Below, one piece after another: positions 15,875 to 24,360 of a DNA stretch of 64,000 nucleotides. This DNA comes from Paenibacillus castaneae (lineage in GTDB: Bacteria; Bacillota; Bacilli; Paenibacillales; Paenibacillaceae): contig NZ_KZ614144.1 of the NCBI RefSeq assembly GCF_002884445.1, forward strand, positions 3,764,094 through 3,828,093, in the 5' to 3' direction. The translations under genes were made by a program, and so were the position numbers. The notes below the pieces were generated by a model, which searched no databases, was not told the origin of the DNA, and saw only the letters and a list, made by a program, of their open reading frames with translations. Positions within the stretch are counted from its first letter, which is position 1. Every line of letters starts with the position of its first letter.

Positions 15875-16366
15875 CTAACTGCAGCCGCCGCTTCCACAGC
15901 TGCATGAGCCGCCGCTTCCGCAGCTTCCTCCGCCTGCTTTCTCATTGCCAGGCACTTTAATATTATCGGATACAGACTCCGCTATCGTGCGTGATACGTC
16001 GTACAGCATCTCATCTACTACTTGTTCCGCGAATTTAAAGCGTCGAACGCTTTCGATCTCGCCAAGCTCTCTTTCGATTTGCTTCACTTTGTCCTTCGCG
16101 GAGTTGTAATCAGGATGAAATCTTCCGAAGCGTTGGCATTCGTCAAACAGCTCTTTCGCTTTCTCAAAGCGTCTGGTTATTTGCTTCACGTCTTCGTCTT
16201 CATTCACAGCTGACTTCCAATATAAATATTCGGCAACTTCTGCCGATTGATTAATCCAATCACCTAACTCATAGGCGCACAGCAGCAACGACGCCATATC
16301 TAGCGAAGAAACGCCGCCTTGCGGTTGCTCCAACTGAATAGCTGTTAAACCTTCAGTAGCAGGCAT
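15875..16366 (-). CDS. ylbF: YlbF/RicF, Ric (Y) complex subunit with Cys-rich tail
   Basis: A 163-residue YlbF/YmcA-family helical protein. In B. subtilis RicF (YlbF), RicA and RicT form an Fe-S-containing complex needed for RNase Y-dependent mRNA maturation, sporulation, competence and biofilm. The helical core spans residues ~20-130 (SLLLCAYELGDWINQS, ARRFEKAKELFDECQRFGR, FKFAEQVVDEML). The tail after ~140 is a Gly/Ser/Cys stretch ending in CGSGGSCSCGSGGCS with five cysteines, a likely cluster-ligand region. AGAGGTGG precedes the start. It is co-directional with ylbG. Confidence 0.9.
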   Translation of the reverse strand: MPATEGLTAIQLEQPQGGVSSLDMASLLLCAYELGDWINQSAEVAEYLYWKSAVNEDEDVKQITRRFEKAKELFDECQRFGRFHPDYNSAKDKVKQIERELGEIESVRRFKFAEQVVDEMLYDVSRTIAESVSDNIKVPGNEKAGGGSCGSGGSCSCGSGGCS

Positions 16367-16435
16367 TCATCCACCTCTTTTCATTTCTCACATTCTTCAC
16401 TATTATACCATATGAACTTATCCAATAGATAGAGA

Positions 16436-18490
16436 TTATATTGGCTCGGTATGCCCGGGTATGATCAAGCGCATCTCATCCCACATATCCGGAGTGAGCC
16501 GAATCCGATTTGGACTGTGCTCATCGCGGAGCAGTCCGACAACTGCCCAGCCGCTTCCTTGCTGTTCAATTAGGTCAGGAACAAAGGATTGGAGCTTCTG
16601 CTCTATACAAAGCTGAACGGGAGTTTGCCACTCCAGCGCATGCTCCATCAATTCTTTTCTTGTTGAATGATGATATGCTCTCAACTGCTTAGTCCACATC
16701 GCTGGTACGCTTTCCAGCCGAGATAAAGGAATTCCCTTATTGCGATCCGGCAATGCAATTAGCTCGAAATGGTGGAGAGGTTGCTCCTCATAAATATATG
16801 TCGGTTTAGATGACATATTATACCTTAATTTGGACGTATGTGGAACAAGGTGTTGTTCAAAAACATCCTCCACTATAAGAGGATAGCTGTTTTGTTCCTT
16901 ATCCAAGCCTGCTTGGACAGCCTTCCTTGGCGGATAGCCTGCCTGCTGCAATAAACTTCTTACTAATTGTACATGGGACTTTTCTACTATAAAATCGAGT
17001 GATCCGAGTTTTTGCATCAGCAAAGGCTCTATAGACAAATCATTCTCAATATATGCTGCCATTTGTTCATTGTCACAGCGAAGAAGCATAACCTCAGCAA
17101 ATGTTGTTCGGCAGGACCTGCTCGACCATAACTCAAGTAAAGCTTGAACCGCAGCGGGTATCGCACTATCACCTGCCGACTTCTGCAGAAAGGATTGAAT
17201 GAAAGCTCTTGTTCTGCCATGCTCCAATGCTCGGGAAATCGAAGCTGCTTCTAACCGATAAACTGCAGCCTGTTCATCCGAAATTCGTTTCGCAATTAAT
17301 TCAAGCTCCCATCTGATGGAGAATGGGCAGTCCGACTGTACAATAATTTCACCATTAGGCTGTACAGAGATATAACCCTCCCCTTGATTGCTCAGGACGA
17401 TATTATGATTGTGTTCATGAAGTGGCGATATCCCCTTCCATCTGATCAACTGCTCCACGCCTAGTGAATCCTTGCTGTCGACAAGCTCCAGCCAGCCTAG
17501 GCTGTGGAATAGACCGCACCAGTCTGGAGCAGAACTCTCTTCGCTCGAAACCGGACTGTGAGAGTTAGCCCCATTTAAATTCGCTTCATTTAATTGTTCG
17601 ATGAGCTCACGCTTCGAATACCATAATCCAGGTTGCAGCGCGCATAGCGCTGCTGCTATATGAGAGCTGCTTTTCCCCGCATGCAGCAATAGCTCTAAGC
17701 ACCAGCCCCGCAATTGCTGCTCGCGGTTCCCATTCTCCAGCTTCAACCAGTTGTTCAACTCATCTTCATCCCAAAACAATTTGCCCTCAGCTTGATGCAG
17801 CAAACCAAATGCAGTCGCTGCCTCTAATATAAAAGCTACTGTGAGTGGGTAATGATCGCGCGAAGACCATTTTAATCGAAATGAGCTCAATGGGAGTTCA
17901 TCCCAATCAACAGCTTGGGCAAGCTTGGCGATCGTTTTTTTGGCAAGTACCCCTTTTGCAGTAAGCTCTAATCCGCTTTGCGCTAACACCGAAAATGCAG
18001 AAAGCAGCTGTCTACCCAGCGGTCGGCAGAATGGCCTGATCGTACCGCTCATTAACCTCTCTTTGCCTGATGATGATAAGGGCCGAACAGCACAAGGAAA
18101 GAGAGTCTGCTGCCATACTGGAAAGCAATCAATCGGAATAAACAATAACTGCTCGCCCCAGACTTTGCGAACTGCGAACAAAACACCCGCCTCAAGCAGC
18201 TCATCAATTCCGAGCTGACACTCGGCACCCGACAAGGCAGTACGCAGCCGAGCCTCTTTTAAGAGGCGATCTTCTTCAATCGGCACAGCAGCGAATTCAC
18301 GCAGCATCGCCTTCAATACATCACTCGCGTAGGGCGTCAACAATTGAACTGCTTCTTGAACAGCTTGCGTATTACAAATAGCAGTCGGCCACGACATTCC
18401 TTTCAAAAGGGCAAATTTCCATATTGACGCAAGCATGAATTGTTCTAGTCGTTCTTGAGGCAGCTTGACCGTCAATTGCTGTATGTTCAT
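16436..18490 (-). CDS. Helicase-associated protein with XPB/Ssl2 N-terminal-like domain (XPB partner)
   Basis: A 684-residue protein of the type found next to bacterial XPB helicases. The middle has the recognisable Helicase_C_3 block: ISVQPNGEIIVQSDCP, then VYRLEAASISRALEHGR, a helix and AIPAAVQALLELWSSR (~residues 380-480), followed by a winged-helix-like region. It lacks Walker A and DExH motifs, so it is not itself a helicase. The start at 18490 follows AGGAGG and overlaps the XPB stop by ATGA, so the two are translated together. The function is inferred as a helicase cofactor or nuclease-like partner; biochemical role unknown. Confidence 0.8.
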   Translation of the reverse strand: MNIQQLTVKLPQERLEQFMLASIWKFALLKGMSWPTAICNTQAVQEAVQLLTPYASDVLKAMLREFAAVPIEEDRLLKEARLRTALSGAECQLGIDELLEAGVLFAVRKVWGEQLLFIPIDCFPVWQQTLFPCAVRPLSSSGKERLMSGTIRPFCRPLGRQLLSAFSVLAQSGLELTAKGVLAKKTIAKLAQAVDWDELPLSSFRLKWSSRDHYPLTVAFILEAATAFGLLHQAEGKLFWDEDELNNWLKLENGNREQQLRGWCLELLLHAGKSSSHIAAALCALQPGLWYSKRELIEQLNEANLNGANSHSPVSSEESSAPDWCGLFHSLGWLELVDSKDSLGVEQLIRWKGISPLHEHNHNIVLSNQGEGYISVQPNGEIIVQSDCPFSIRWELELIAKRISDEQAAVYRLEAASISRALEHGRTRAFIQSFLQKSAGDSAIPAAVQALLELWSSRSCRTTFAEVMLLRCDNEQMAAYIENDLSIEPLLMQKLGSLDFIVEKSHVQLVRSLLQQAGYPPRKAVQAGLDKEQNSYPLIVEDVFEQHLVPHTSKLRYNMSSKPTYIYEEQPLHHFELIALPDRNKGIPLSRLESVPAMWTKQLRAYHHSTRKELMEHALEWQTPVQLCIEQKLQSFVPDLIEQQGSGWAVVGLLRDEHSPNRIRLTPDMWDEMRLIIPGHTEPI

Positions 18491-20205
18491 AGTGCCGCTG
18501 CCTCCTCTGCGCATTCCTCAGCACACATAGAACGATCTGAGATAATCTGTCGGTCATAATGATAGCCCTGCTCCAGCATGAATAACTGCCTTCTCATTGC
18601 AAATTCCGTTTCCTTTGTTTCATCCGTTACAAGGGTATAGAACCAAGCGTAGTTTGATTCTCCCTTCGGTCGCAGCAGCCGTCCGATGCGCTGCGCCTCC
18701 TCCTGCCTTGAGCCGAAGCTTCCTGAAAGCTGAATGGCAACCGAGGCGTCCGGCAAATCCACAGCGAAATTAGCTACCTTAGACACAATCAACACCGAAA
18801 TATCCCCCGATATAAAACGATCATACAGCTGCTGTCGCTCCTTCTGCGGAATTTCTCCAGTCAGCAAAGGAGCCCCAAGCGCTTCAGCCACTTCATGCAG
18901 CTGCTTCAAATATTGTCCAATTATGAGCGTCGGCTTTCCTGCGTGCTTGCGCAGAAGCTCCTTGACAACTTCAATCTTTCGAGGATTCTCCGCTGCAAGC
19001 CTCAGCTTAGCCCGCGCCGTCGACTCCTTATATAGCGGTTGCTTTTCTTTCAACAGAGGCACCCTAATTTCAGTACAAGCTACCGCTGCAATATGTAAGC
19101 CTGCTTCTGCTGCTTTCCACTGCATATCGAATTGCTTAGGTCCTATTAAGGAATACACATCCTCTGCACACCCGTCTTCTCGAACAAGCGTTGCGGTTAA
19201 GCCAAGCCTTCTCGTTGCTTGTATGTCTGCTGTCATCCGAAACACTGGAGCAGGAAGCAAATGCACTTCATCATATATAATGAGACCCCAATCCCGCTCA
19301 GAGAAAAGCTTCATATGCGAGAATAGGCCTTCTTTCGATTTCCGATGTGTCAATATCGTATAGGTAGCAATGGTTACCGGCCTGACCTGCTTAAGCGCGC
19401 CGCAATATTGGCCGACATCAGAATCTGTCAGGGTTGTTTTATCAAGAAGCTCATCCTTCCATTGCTTAACTGAAGTCGAGTTAGAAGTCAAAATAAGCGT
19501 TGCACTGCTCAGCCTAGTTAGCGCGGCAATGCCAACAATGGTTTTCCCTGCTCCGCAGGGCAGTACAATAACTCCGCTCCCTCCTTGTACGGTTCCTTCT
19601 TTATAAAATAAATCAACAGCTGCCTGCTGATAATCTCTTAATTCGAATTTTCGATTCCGCGCCGATGTTGTCCTTAACTTTACAGAAAGCATTTCACCGA
19701 TATGATAACCCGCTAAATCTATAACGGGGTAGCCAAGCCTCGTAAGCTCCTGCTTAAAAAAACCTCTGCAGCTGTTTTGCAGTTCCCAAACCATCGGGTC
19801 CAGGCAATTGACTATCCATTTCATAATGGATGGATAAAGTGACAGCTCCGCCATTATGGAGGAATCGCCTTGCAATAGAAGCTTATCGTCATCCAGCGTA
19901 ATCCGGAGTTTTCCATATCGTCCGATCAGCTTCCTAATGGAGGCCTCCGTCTGAAAGGGCAGCTCATACTGGCCCAGCTCCGTAAGCCAGAGAATAATAT
20001 CGTCTGCTGTTATTCCTGCCGCTGCTGCATTCCACAAGGATAATGCCGTCATGCGGTAAGTATGTACCGATCCCGCTCTTTTGACAGCATCCGTGAATAG
20101 AATCAGCTTCTCCCTCGCCTGCGTTGCTAAGGGTTTGCTTTCATCGAGCAAAACGATTAGATCCGACTGTACGATCAGCGGCCTATCTTTGAGCACAATC
20201 ATCAT
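18487..20205 (-). CDS. XPB-type superfamily 2 DNA helicase
   Basis: A 572-residue helicase of the XPB/Rad25 family. Residues 1-170 are the N-terminal domain. The core has FELRDYQQAAVDLF (Q-motif region), PCGAGKT Walker A (216-222), YDEVH Walker B (311-315), LTATLVREDG with the XPB-specific RED motif (336-345), and QRIGRLLRPKG motif VI near residue 515. Eukaryotic and archaeal XPB open DNA during nucleotide excision repair. Bacterial XPB occurs with a helicase-associated partner, as in mycobacteria. No thumb-domain or Bax1-like nuclease gene is seen nearby. Tandem ATGATG starts follow AGGAG sites; I use the first. Confidence 0.92.
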   Translation of the reverse strand: MMIVLKDRPLIVQSDLIVLLDESKPLATQAREKLILFTDAVKRAGSVHTYRMTALSLWNAAAAGITADDIILWLTELGQYELPFQTEASIRKLIGRYGKLRITLDDDKLLLQGDSSIMAELSLYPSIMKWIVNCLDPMVWELQNSCRGFFKQELTRLGYPVIDLAGYHIGEMLSVKLRTTSARNRKFELRDYQQAAVDLFYKEGTVQGGSGVIVLPCGAGKTIVGIAALTRLSSATLILTSNSTSVKQWKDELLDKTTLTDSDVGQYCGALKQVRPVTIATYTILTHRKSKEGLFSHMKLFSERDWGLIIYDEVHLLPAPVFRMTADIQATRRLGLTATLVREDGCAEDVYSLIGPKQFDMQWKAAEAGLHIAAVACTEIRVPLLKEKQPLYKESTARAKLRLAAENPRKIEVVKELLRKHAGKPTLIIGQYLKQLHEVAEALGAPLLTGEIPQKERQQLYDRFISGDISVLIVSKVANFAVDLPDASVAIQLSGSFGSRQEEAQRIGRLLRPKGESNYAWFYTLVTDETKETEFAMRRQLFMLEQGYHYDRQIISDRSMCAEECAEEAAAL

Positions 20206-20331
20206 TCTCCTTTTCTCCTACTTTAGAACTACAAATCATTAAACAGAATGCTCCTGATGTCAGTATGAGGAGTTTGTCATATTTTTATGCTTACCCACCC
20301 TGCATGCAATACAATTCTCAATTAAAATTTA

Positions 20332-20340
20332 TGTTATAAT
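20332..20340 (+). promoter_or_regulatory. Extended -10 promoter for the SNase lipoprotein gene
   Basis: TGTTATAAT is a perfect extended -10 (TG-n-TATAAT), 46 nt before the start codon, without a good -35. The same 12-nt string TTATGTTATAAT recurs before the class A PBP gene at 34457-34468. Confidence 0.65.
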
Positions 20341-20386
20341 AAGTAGAATTTATATTGAATACTCGTTGGGCAGGAGGTCCGCATCT

Positions 20387-21226
20387 ATGAAAAGAGCTAT
20401 TATCATTCTCCTTATGTCCATTTGCTCATTGCTTGTAGGCTGTTCGAGTATATCCGATCTACCCTCAAACCTTATTCAAACGAACTATTGGTATCAAGTA
20501 TCTGGTTATATAGATGGTGATACATTCAAGATCAAGACGGGGAATAAACAGACGACAATTCGACTGCTTTATGTGAATACGCCAGAGACCAATCCTATCG
20601 AATCATTTGGTCTTGAGGCAGCCGCCTATACGGAAAAGCTGTTGACAGAGTCGAAAGAAGTGCGTCTGACGTTTGACAAGGAACACAAAGATCAATACGG
20701 GCGTACGTTAGCAGTAGTCGAGCTTAAGGATGGACGGATATTAAATGAGGCTTTGCTGGAACAAGGTCTTGCGAGAGTGCTTATCGTTGAGCCGAATTTA
20801 CAAGGGGAAAACGTATACAAGCAAATCGAACAGCAAGCGAAACAAGCGAAGCAAGGAATATGGAGCGATGTCAACGCCATCAATCATACCGAATTTCCTG
20901 TGAGGAAAGCAGCTCGCAGCGGCATACTTATTGAGGTTGACAAAATTGCTGAGCTTGTTACGATAACGAATACAACTAATGAGGAAATTTCCATGGATCG
21001 CTGGAAGCTCGTAAGCGTTCGCGGCAATCAGACTTATCCGTTCCATGCATTTGTATTGAACCCTCAACAAAAAGTAATTGTTTCTTCCGCTGACGAAGCC
21101 ATTACTTCGGACTACGTCGTATTGGAGTGGGGGGCGACAAATATTTGGAATAATAAAGAGTCAGATCCTGCGGAGCTTTACAACGAATACAACGAGCTCG
21201 TCGCTGTATGGGAAGATAATGAATAA
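20387..21226 (+). CDS. Secreted thermonuclease-like (SNase) lipoprotein with C-terminal lamin-tail-like domain
   Basis: A 279-residue exported protein. A hydrophobic signal peptide ends in the lipobox LVGC (Cys ~19). Residues ~40-170 are an SNase domain with the catalytic residues in place: GYIDGDTFKI (Asp pair), RLLYVNTPET (Arg, Asn/Glu region), FDKEHKDQYGRTLAVV (Glu and Arg). Residues ~180-279 look like a lamin-tail (LTD) beta-sandwich: ITNTTNEEISMDRWKLVS, LNPQQKVIV, NIWNNKESDPAELYNEYNE. Probably a membrane-anchored Ca2+-dependent extracellular nuclease. GGAGG sits 9 nt before ATG 20387; an in-frame start at 20366 has none. Confidence 0.88.
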   Translation: MKRAIIILLMSICSLLVGCSSISDLPSNLIQTNYWYQVSGYIDGDTFKIKTGNKQTTIRLLYVNTPETNPIESFGLEAAAYTEKLLTESKEVRLTFDKEHKDQYGRTLAVVELKDGRILNEALLEQGLARVLIVEPNLQGENVYKQIEQQAKQAKQGIWSDVNAINHTEFPVRKAARSGILIEVDKIAELVTITNTTNEEISMDRWKLVSVRGNQTYPFHAFVLNPQQKVIVSSADEAITSDYVVLEWGATNIWNNKESDPAELYNEYNELVAVWEDNE

Positions 21227-21229
21227 GCA

Positions 21230-21271
21230 GAAAGGCTGCTTTGAAGCACTAAGCTTCATGCAGCCTTTTTT
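21230..21271. terminator. Bidirectional terminator between SNase and M20 genes
   Basis: AAAGGCTGC-TTTGAAG pairs with CTTCAT-GCAGCCTTTTTT; T-rich on the plus side and A-rich on the minus side. Both convergent genes can use it. Confidence 0.85.
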
Positions 21272-21289
21272 GTGATAACACTGATGCTT

Positions 21290-22492
21290 CTACTCTTGTT
21301 TATTTTTTACAAATTCGGCCGCATAATCATCCGCCATACCAATTAGCAGCCTAGCCGCTTTCAGCATCGCACGCTCATCGAGATCAAATTTCGGATGATG
21401 ATGAGAATAGGATGCGCCGCACTGTTCATTGCCTGCTCCTACAAACATAAAGCAGCCGGGCACCTTTTCTAAATAATAGGAAAAGTCCTCTGCCACCGTT
21501 ATCGCTTCTGAATGCATAACAGACGCTTCCCCAAACAGCCTTTCACCTACCTTGAAGAATCGTTCTGCCTCTGTCTTATCGTTGACTACAGGCGGGTAAC
21601 CGATTCGCATGTGGTAATCGAACTTGGCGCCATACATATTGCATGTATGTGTAATAAGGCTTTCCAAGCGCTCATGAATCATCATTCTTGTTTTCTCGTC
21701 AAAGGATCTTACCGTTCCTTTCAACGTACAGCGTTCCGCGATAATATTATTGGTGGAGCCAGCTTGAAACGAGCCGATCGACACAACGGCCGGATGCAGC
21801 GGATTGACACTTCGACTAACGATCGTTTGTATCGCCTGAACGAGCGCAGAGCCGATCATGATCGCATCAACGGCTTGATGCGGCAGTCCCCCGTGTCCGC
21901 CCTGACCAACAATATCAATAACAAATTCATCAGCGGCAGACATAAACGGCCCTGGCTTCGAGGAGATAATACCATAAGGGAGCGGTGTCCAGAGATGAAC
22001 ACCATATATGGCATCCACTCCGTTAAGCACGCCCTCTTTAATCATAGGCATAGCGCCGCCGGGCGTCACTTCTTCGGCAGGCTGAAATACGAGTCTGCGC
22101 ACTCCATTCACCTTTGAACGATTCGCGCAATAATAAGCCGCTATTGCAAGCAATGTCGCGGTATGGGCATCGTGACCGCACGCATGCATAACATTAGGAA
22201 CCTTTGAAGCATATTCACATTTCTTCTCATCTTGAATGGGCAGAGCATCCATATCCGCTCGCAGCGCCACAACCGGTCCTGGACTGTCTCCTTTAATATC
22301 CGCCACTAGACCATGACCGCCAATATTAGTTTGAACCTCGCAGCCCATTTCCGTTAATTGGGCCGCGATCCAGCTGGACGTTACACGTTCATGAAAGGAC
22401 AATTCCGGATATTGGTGAAGATGCCTACGCCAGCGAACCATATTGGGATAGAGCTGCTGAAGCGCTGGACTTATCAAATCCTCTGTCTGCAA
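21290..22492 (-). CDS. M20-family amidohydrolase / N-acyl-amino acid deacylase
   Basis: A 400-residue M20D metallopeptidase. Motifs in order: RRHLHQYPELSFHE, ALRADMDALPI (zinc Asp), MHACGHDAHT (zinc Cys/His region), QPAEE (catalytic Glu), VHLWTPLPYG, and AEDFSYYLEKVPG near the C-terminus. Relatives hydrolyse N-acyl amino acids, hippurate, indole-acyl conjugates or N-acetyl-diaminopimelate; I cannot choose. The gene is divergent from the yugN-ftsW pair and has its own terminator downstream. Confidence 0.9.
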   Translation of the reverse strand: MQTEDLISPALQQLYPNMVRWRRHLHQYPELSFHERVTSSWIAAQLTEMGCEVQTNIGGHGLVADIKGDSPGPVVALRADMDALPIQDEKKCEYASKVPNVMHACGHDAHTATLLAIAAYYCANRSKVNGVRRLVFQPAEEVTPGGAMPMIKEGVLNGVDAIYGVHLWTPLPYGIISSKPGPFMSAADEFVIDIVGQGGHGGLPHQAVDAIMIGSALVQAIQTIVSRSVNPLHPAVVSIGSFQAGSTNNIIAERCTLKGTVRSFDEKTRMMIHERLESLITHTCNMYGAKFDYHMRIGYPPVVNDKTEAERFFKVGERLFGEASVMHSEAITVAEDFSYYLEKVPGCFMFVGAGNEQCGASYSHHHPKFDLDERAMLKAARLLIGMADDYAAEFVKNKQE

Positions 22493-22691
22493 AACGCAAC
22501 CCCCTTAATAATTATAGTCATACATATATTGTTCAGAGCACACATTTCATTTAGTTTAACAGATTAAAGCCATATTAAGAAAGCTTATATGCCATCCTTT
22601 CGATCTATAGCAAACATTTCTTTAAAATGTCACTTTTGTTCGCCTTAACGGATTAGAGTAAGGGTTGCGCTTGCTGGGGAAACATACTATC

Positions 22692-22793
22692 ATGAGAAAA
22701 GAATGTACAACTCTGTCTTTAAATTGGAAGCATTTGCTTGCGAAGTCAGTTTTGCTTCACAAAACCTTTGGGAGGAACTACCATGATAATTGA
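22692..22793 (+). other. Possible short upstream reading frame (33 codons) overlapping the yugN start
   Basis: ATG at 22692 opens 33 codons (MRKECTTLSLNWKHLLAK and on) that close with TGA 8 nt inside the yugN-like gene, in another frame. The only ribosome-binding candidate is GGGG 14 nt upstream, which is poor. It spans the hairpin at 22749-22766. Could be a leader peptide or a chance frame. The rest of 22500-22690 shows nothing recognisable. Confidence 0.2.
22749..22766 (+). repeat. Hairpin immediately before the yugN ribosome binding site, resembling the palindromic repeat
   Basis: AGTTTTGCTTCACAAAACCT has a GTTTTG/CAAAAC stem with CTTCA loop and is followed within a few bases by GGGAGG. 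It matches the shape and much of the sequence of the AGGTTTGCTTCGCAAACCT repeat and has the same position relative to the ribosome binding site. It is a single, diverged copy. Confidence 0.5.
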
Positions 22794-23127
22794 AAATACC
22801 GGACTAAACGGTGTTAAGTGTGAATTAGACCATCTAGATGAATCTGCCGAAAAGGTTGGCTTTGTTCGCTGGCAGTGGGAATACTATCGCGCTACATACG
22901 ATTTGAAGCTTGAGGATCGCGCTAGCGGCTCCGATTATTATTTAAGAATTGCTACTCGTGCAATCGAAGGCAAGCTTGAATCACCTCATGCTGTGCTAGT
23001 AATCGAATCCGTATATATCGGTCGCTCTACTTTCCCGCATGGTCTTGAGTATGAATCTCCGATACCACAACCAATCATGAATACGGCTACACAAAGACTT
23101 CAGCAATTGAAACAACTGCTGGCGTAA
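22783..23127 (+). CDS. YugN-like family protein
   Basis: A 114-residue protein resembling the YugN family of Bacillales, of unknown function: VGFVRWQWEYYRATYDLKLEDR, then YYLRIATRAIEGKLESPHA and a C-terminal FPHGLEYESPIPQPI. The start follows GGGAGGAACTACC. It ends 10 nt before ftsW and probably shares its transcript. Confidence 0.75.
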   Translation: MIIENTGLNGVKCELDHLDESAEKVGFVRWQWEYYRATYDLKLEDRASGSDYYLRIATRAIEGKLESPHAVLVIESVYIGRSTFPHGLEYESPIPQPIMNTATQRLQQLKQLLA

Positions 23128-23137
23128 CGGGTCTATC

Positions 23138-24295
23138 ATGAAAGCTACGCAGAACGGTAGCCGTGGAAGACCGGACTTTCTGCTTCTCATCTTAACGCTC
23201 CTGCTCGTTGGCTTTGGGCTTGTGATGGTATTCAGCGCAAGCTCGGGCATAGCGGTAGTATCGAAGGATTATCACGAGGACGCTCTATACTTTACCAAGC
23301 GCCAGCTCATATGGGCTGGCCTAGGTGTTATCGTTATGCTGTTTATGATGAACTTGCGATATTTAGTATTTAAACGGCTTTTCATGCTGTTTTTCGTACC
23401 GGTTGTCATCATGCTGCTGCTTGTTCCCTTCGTCGGAAAAAACATACACGGTGCTCATAGCTGGTTTGGTATTGGTTCACTCGGCATTCAACCGACTGAA
23501 CCTGCAAAGCTAGCGATAATTTTGTATCTTGGCGCACTCATTTCCAAGAAGGGTGAGAACTTTCGCAGCTTCAAAAAAGGGCTGCTCCCCGTTATGATTA
23601 TCGTTGGTTTTGTTTGTGGACTGATCATGCTGCAGCCTGATCTAGGCTCCTGCCTCATACTTGGCTCATGTGCAACCATTATGATTCTGGCGGGAGGAGC
23701 AAATTTAAAGCAGGTATTCGCAGCGGGAAGCATTGTAGCTATATTCCTTACCGTAGCCTTCAGCATTTCGATGGCTTTATCCCCGAAATCATGGAAATAT
23801 CGTCTGGACCGTTTTACCGCTTTTAGGGACCCGCTTGCGGATGCTCAGGATTCAGGCTGGCATCTCGTATCTTCCCTTCAAGCATTAGGCCATGGCGGAT
23901 TAACCGGAGCTGGGTTTGGCGAGAGCATTCAGAAGCTGCATTATTTGCAATATCCTTATAATGATTTTATTTTTGCCATTATCGCAGAAGAATTTGGTTT
24001 TATCGGCAGTACGATCTTTTTGCTCTTTTATTTATTTTTCTTATGGCGCGGGTTAATCGTCGCTCTGCGCTGTCCTGATCAGTACGGTACTGTAGTTGGT
24101 GTTGGAATCGTTGGATTGATTGCCATTCAAGCCTTTATTAATATCGGCGGGGTCACTGCGACCATACCACTGACTGGTGTTACATTGCCGTTCATCAGCT
24201 ATGGAGGCTCCTCCTTACTGTTTTGTCTCATGTCGATGGGAGTGCTGCTAAGCATATCTCGAGAAGCCAACCGAATTGAGAAGCCGAAACGTTAA
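23138..24295 (+). CDS. ftsW: SEDS-family peptidoglycan glycosyltransferase FtsW
   Basis: A 385-residue membrane protein with about ten TM helices. SEDS hallmarks: GLVMVFSASS in TM1, AHSWFGIGSLGIQPTEPAKLA, MLQPDLGS, the catalytic-Asp loop PYNDFIFAIIAEEFGFIG, and PLTGVTLPFISYGGSS. SEDS proteins polymerise lipid II with a partner class B PBP. The position next to ylaN matches B. subtilis ftsW (ylaO), so FtsW is favoured over RodA or SpoVE. Ends in a strong terminator. Confidence 0.9.
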   Translation: MKATQNGSRGRPDFLLLILTLLLVGFGLVMVFSASSGIAVVSKDYHEDALYFTKRQLIWAGLGVIVMLFMMNLRYLVFKRLFMLFFVPVVIMLLLVPFVGKNIHGAHSWFGIGSLGIQPTEPAKLAIILYLGALISKKGENFRSFKKGLLPVMIIVGFVCGLIMLQPDLGSCLILGSCATIMILAGGANLKQVFAAGSIVAIFLTVAFSISMALSPKSWKYRLDRFTAFRDPLADAQDSGWHLVSSLQALGHGGLTGAGFGESIQKLHYLQYPYNDFIFAIIAEEFGFIGSTIFLLFYLFFLWRGLIVALRCPDQYGTVVGVGIVGLIAIQAFINIGGVTATIPLTGVTLPFISYGGSSLLFCLMSMGVLLSISREANRIEKPKR

Positions 24296-24311
24296 ACGCA
24301 ACCGAACAAAT

Positions 24312-24357
24312 AAGAAAGGCACCTTCTATTTCTAGAGGGTGCCTTTCTTATTTTTTT
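24312..24357. terminator. Bidirectional terminator ftsW / Asp23 gene
   Basis: AAGAAAGGCACC pairs perfectly with GGTGCCTTTCTT over a 14-nt loop, followed by ATTTTTTT. It lies between the two convergent stops. Confidence 0.9.
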
Positions 24358-24360
24358 GGT

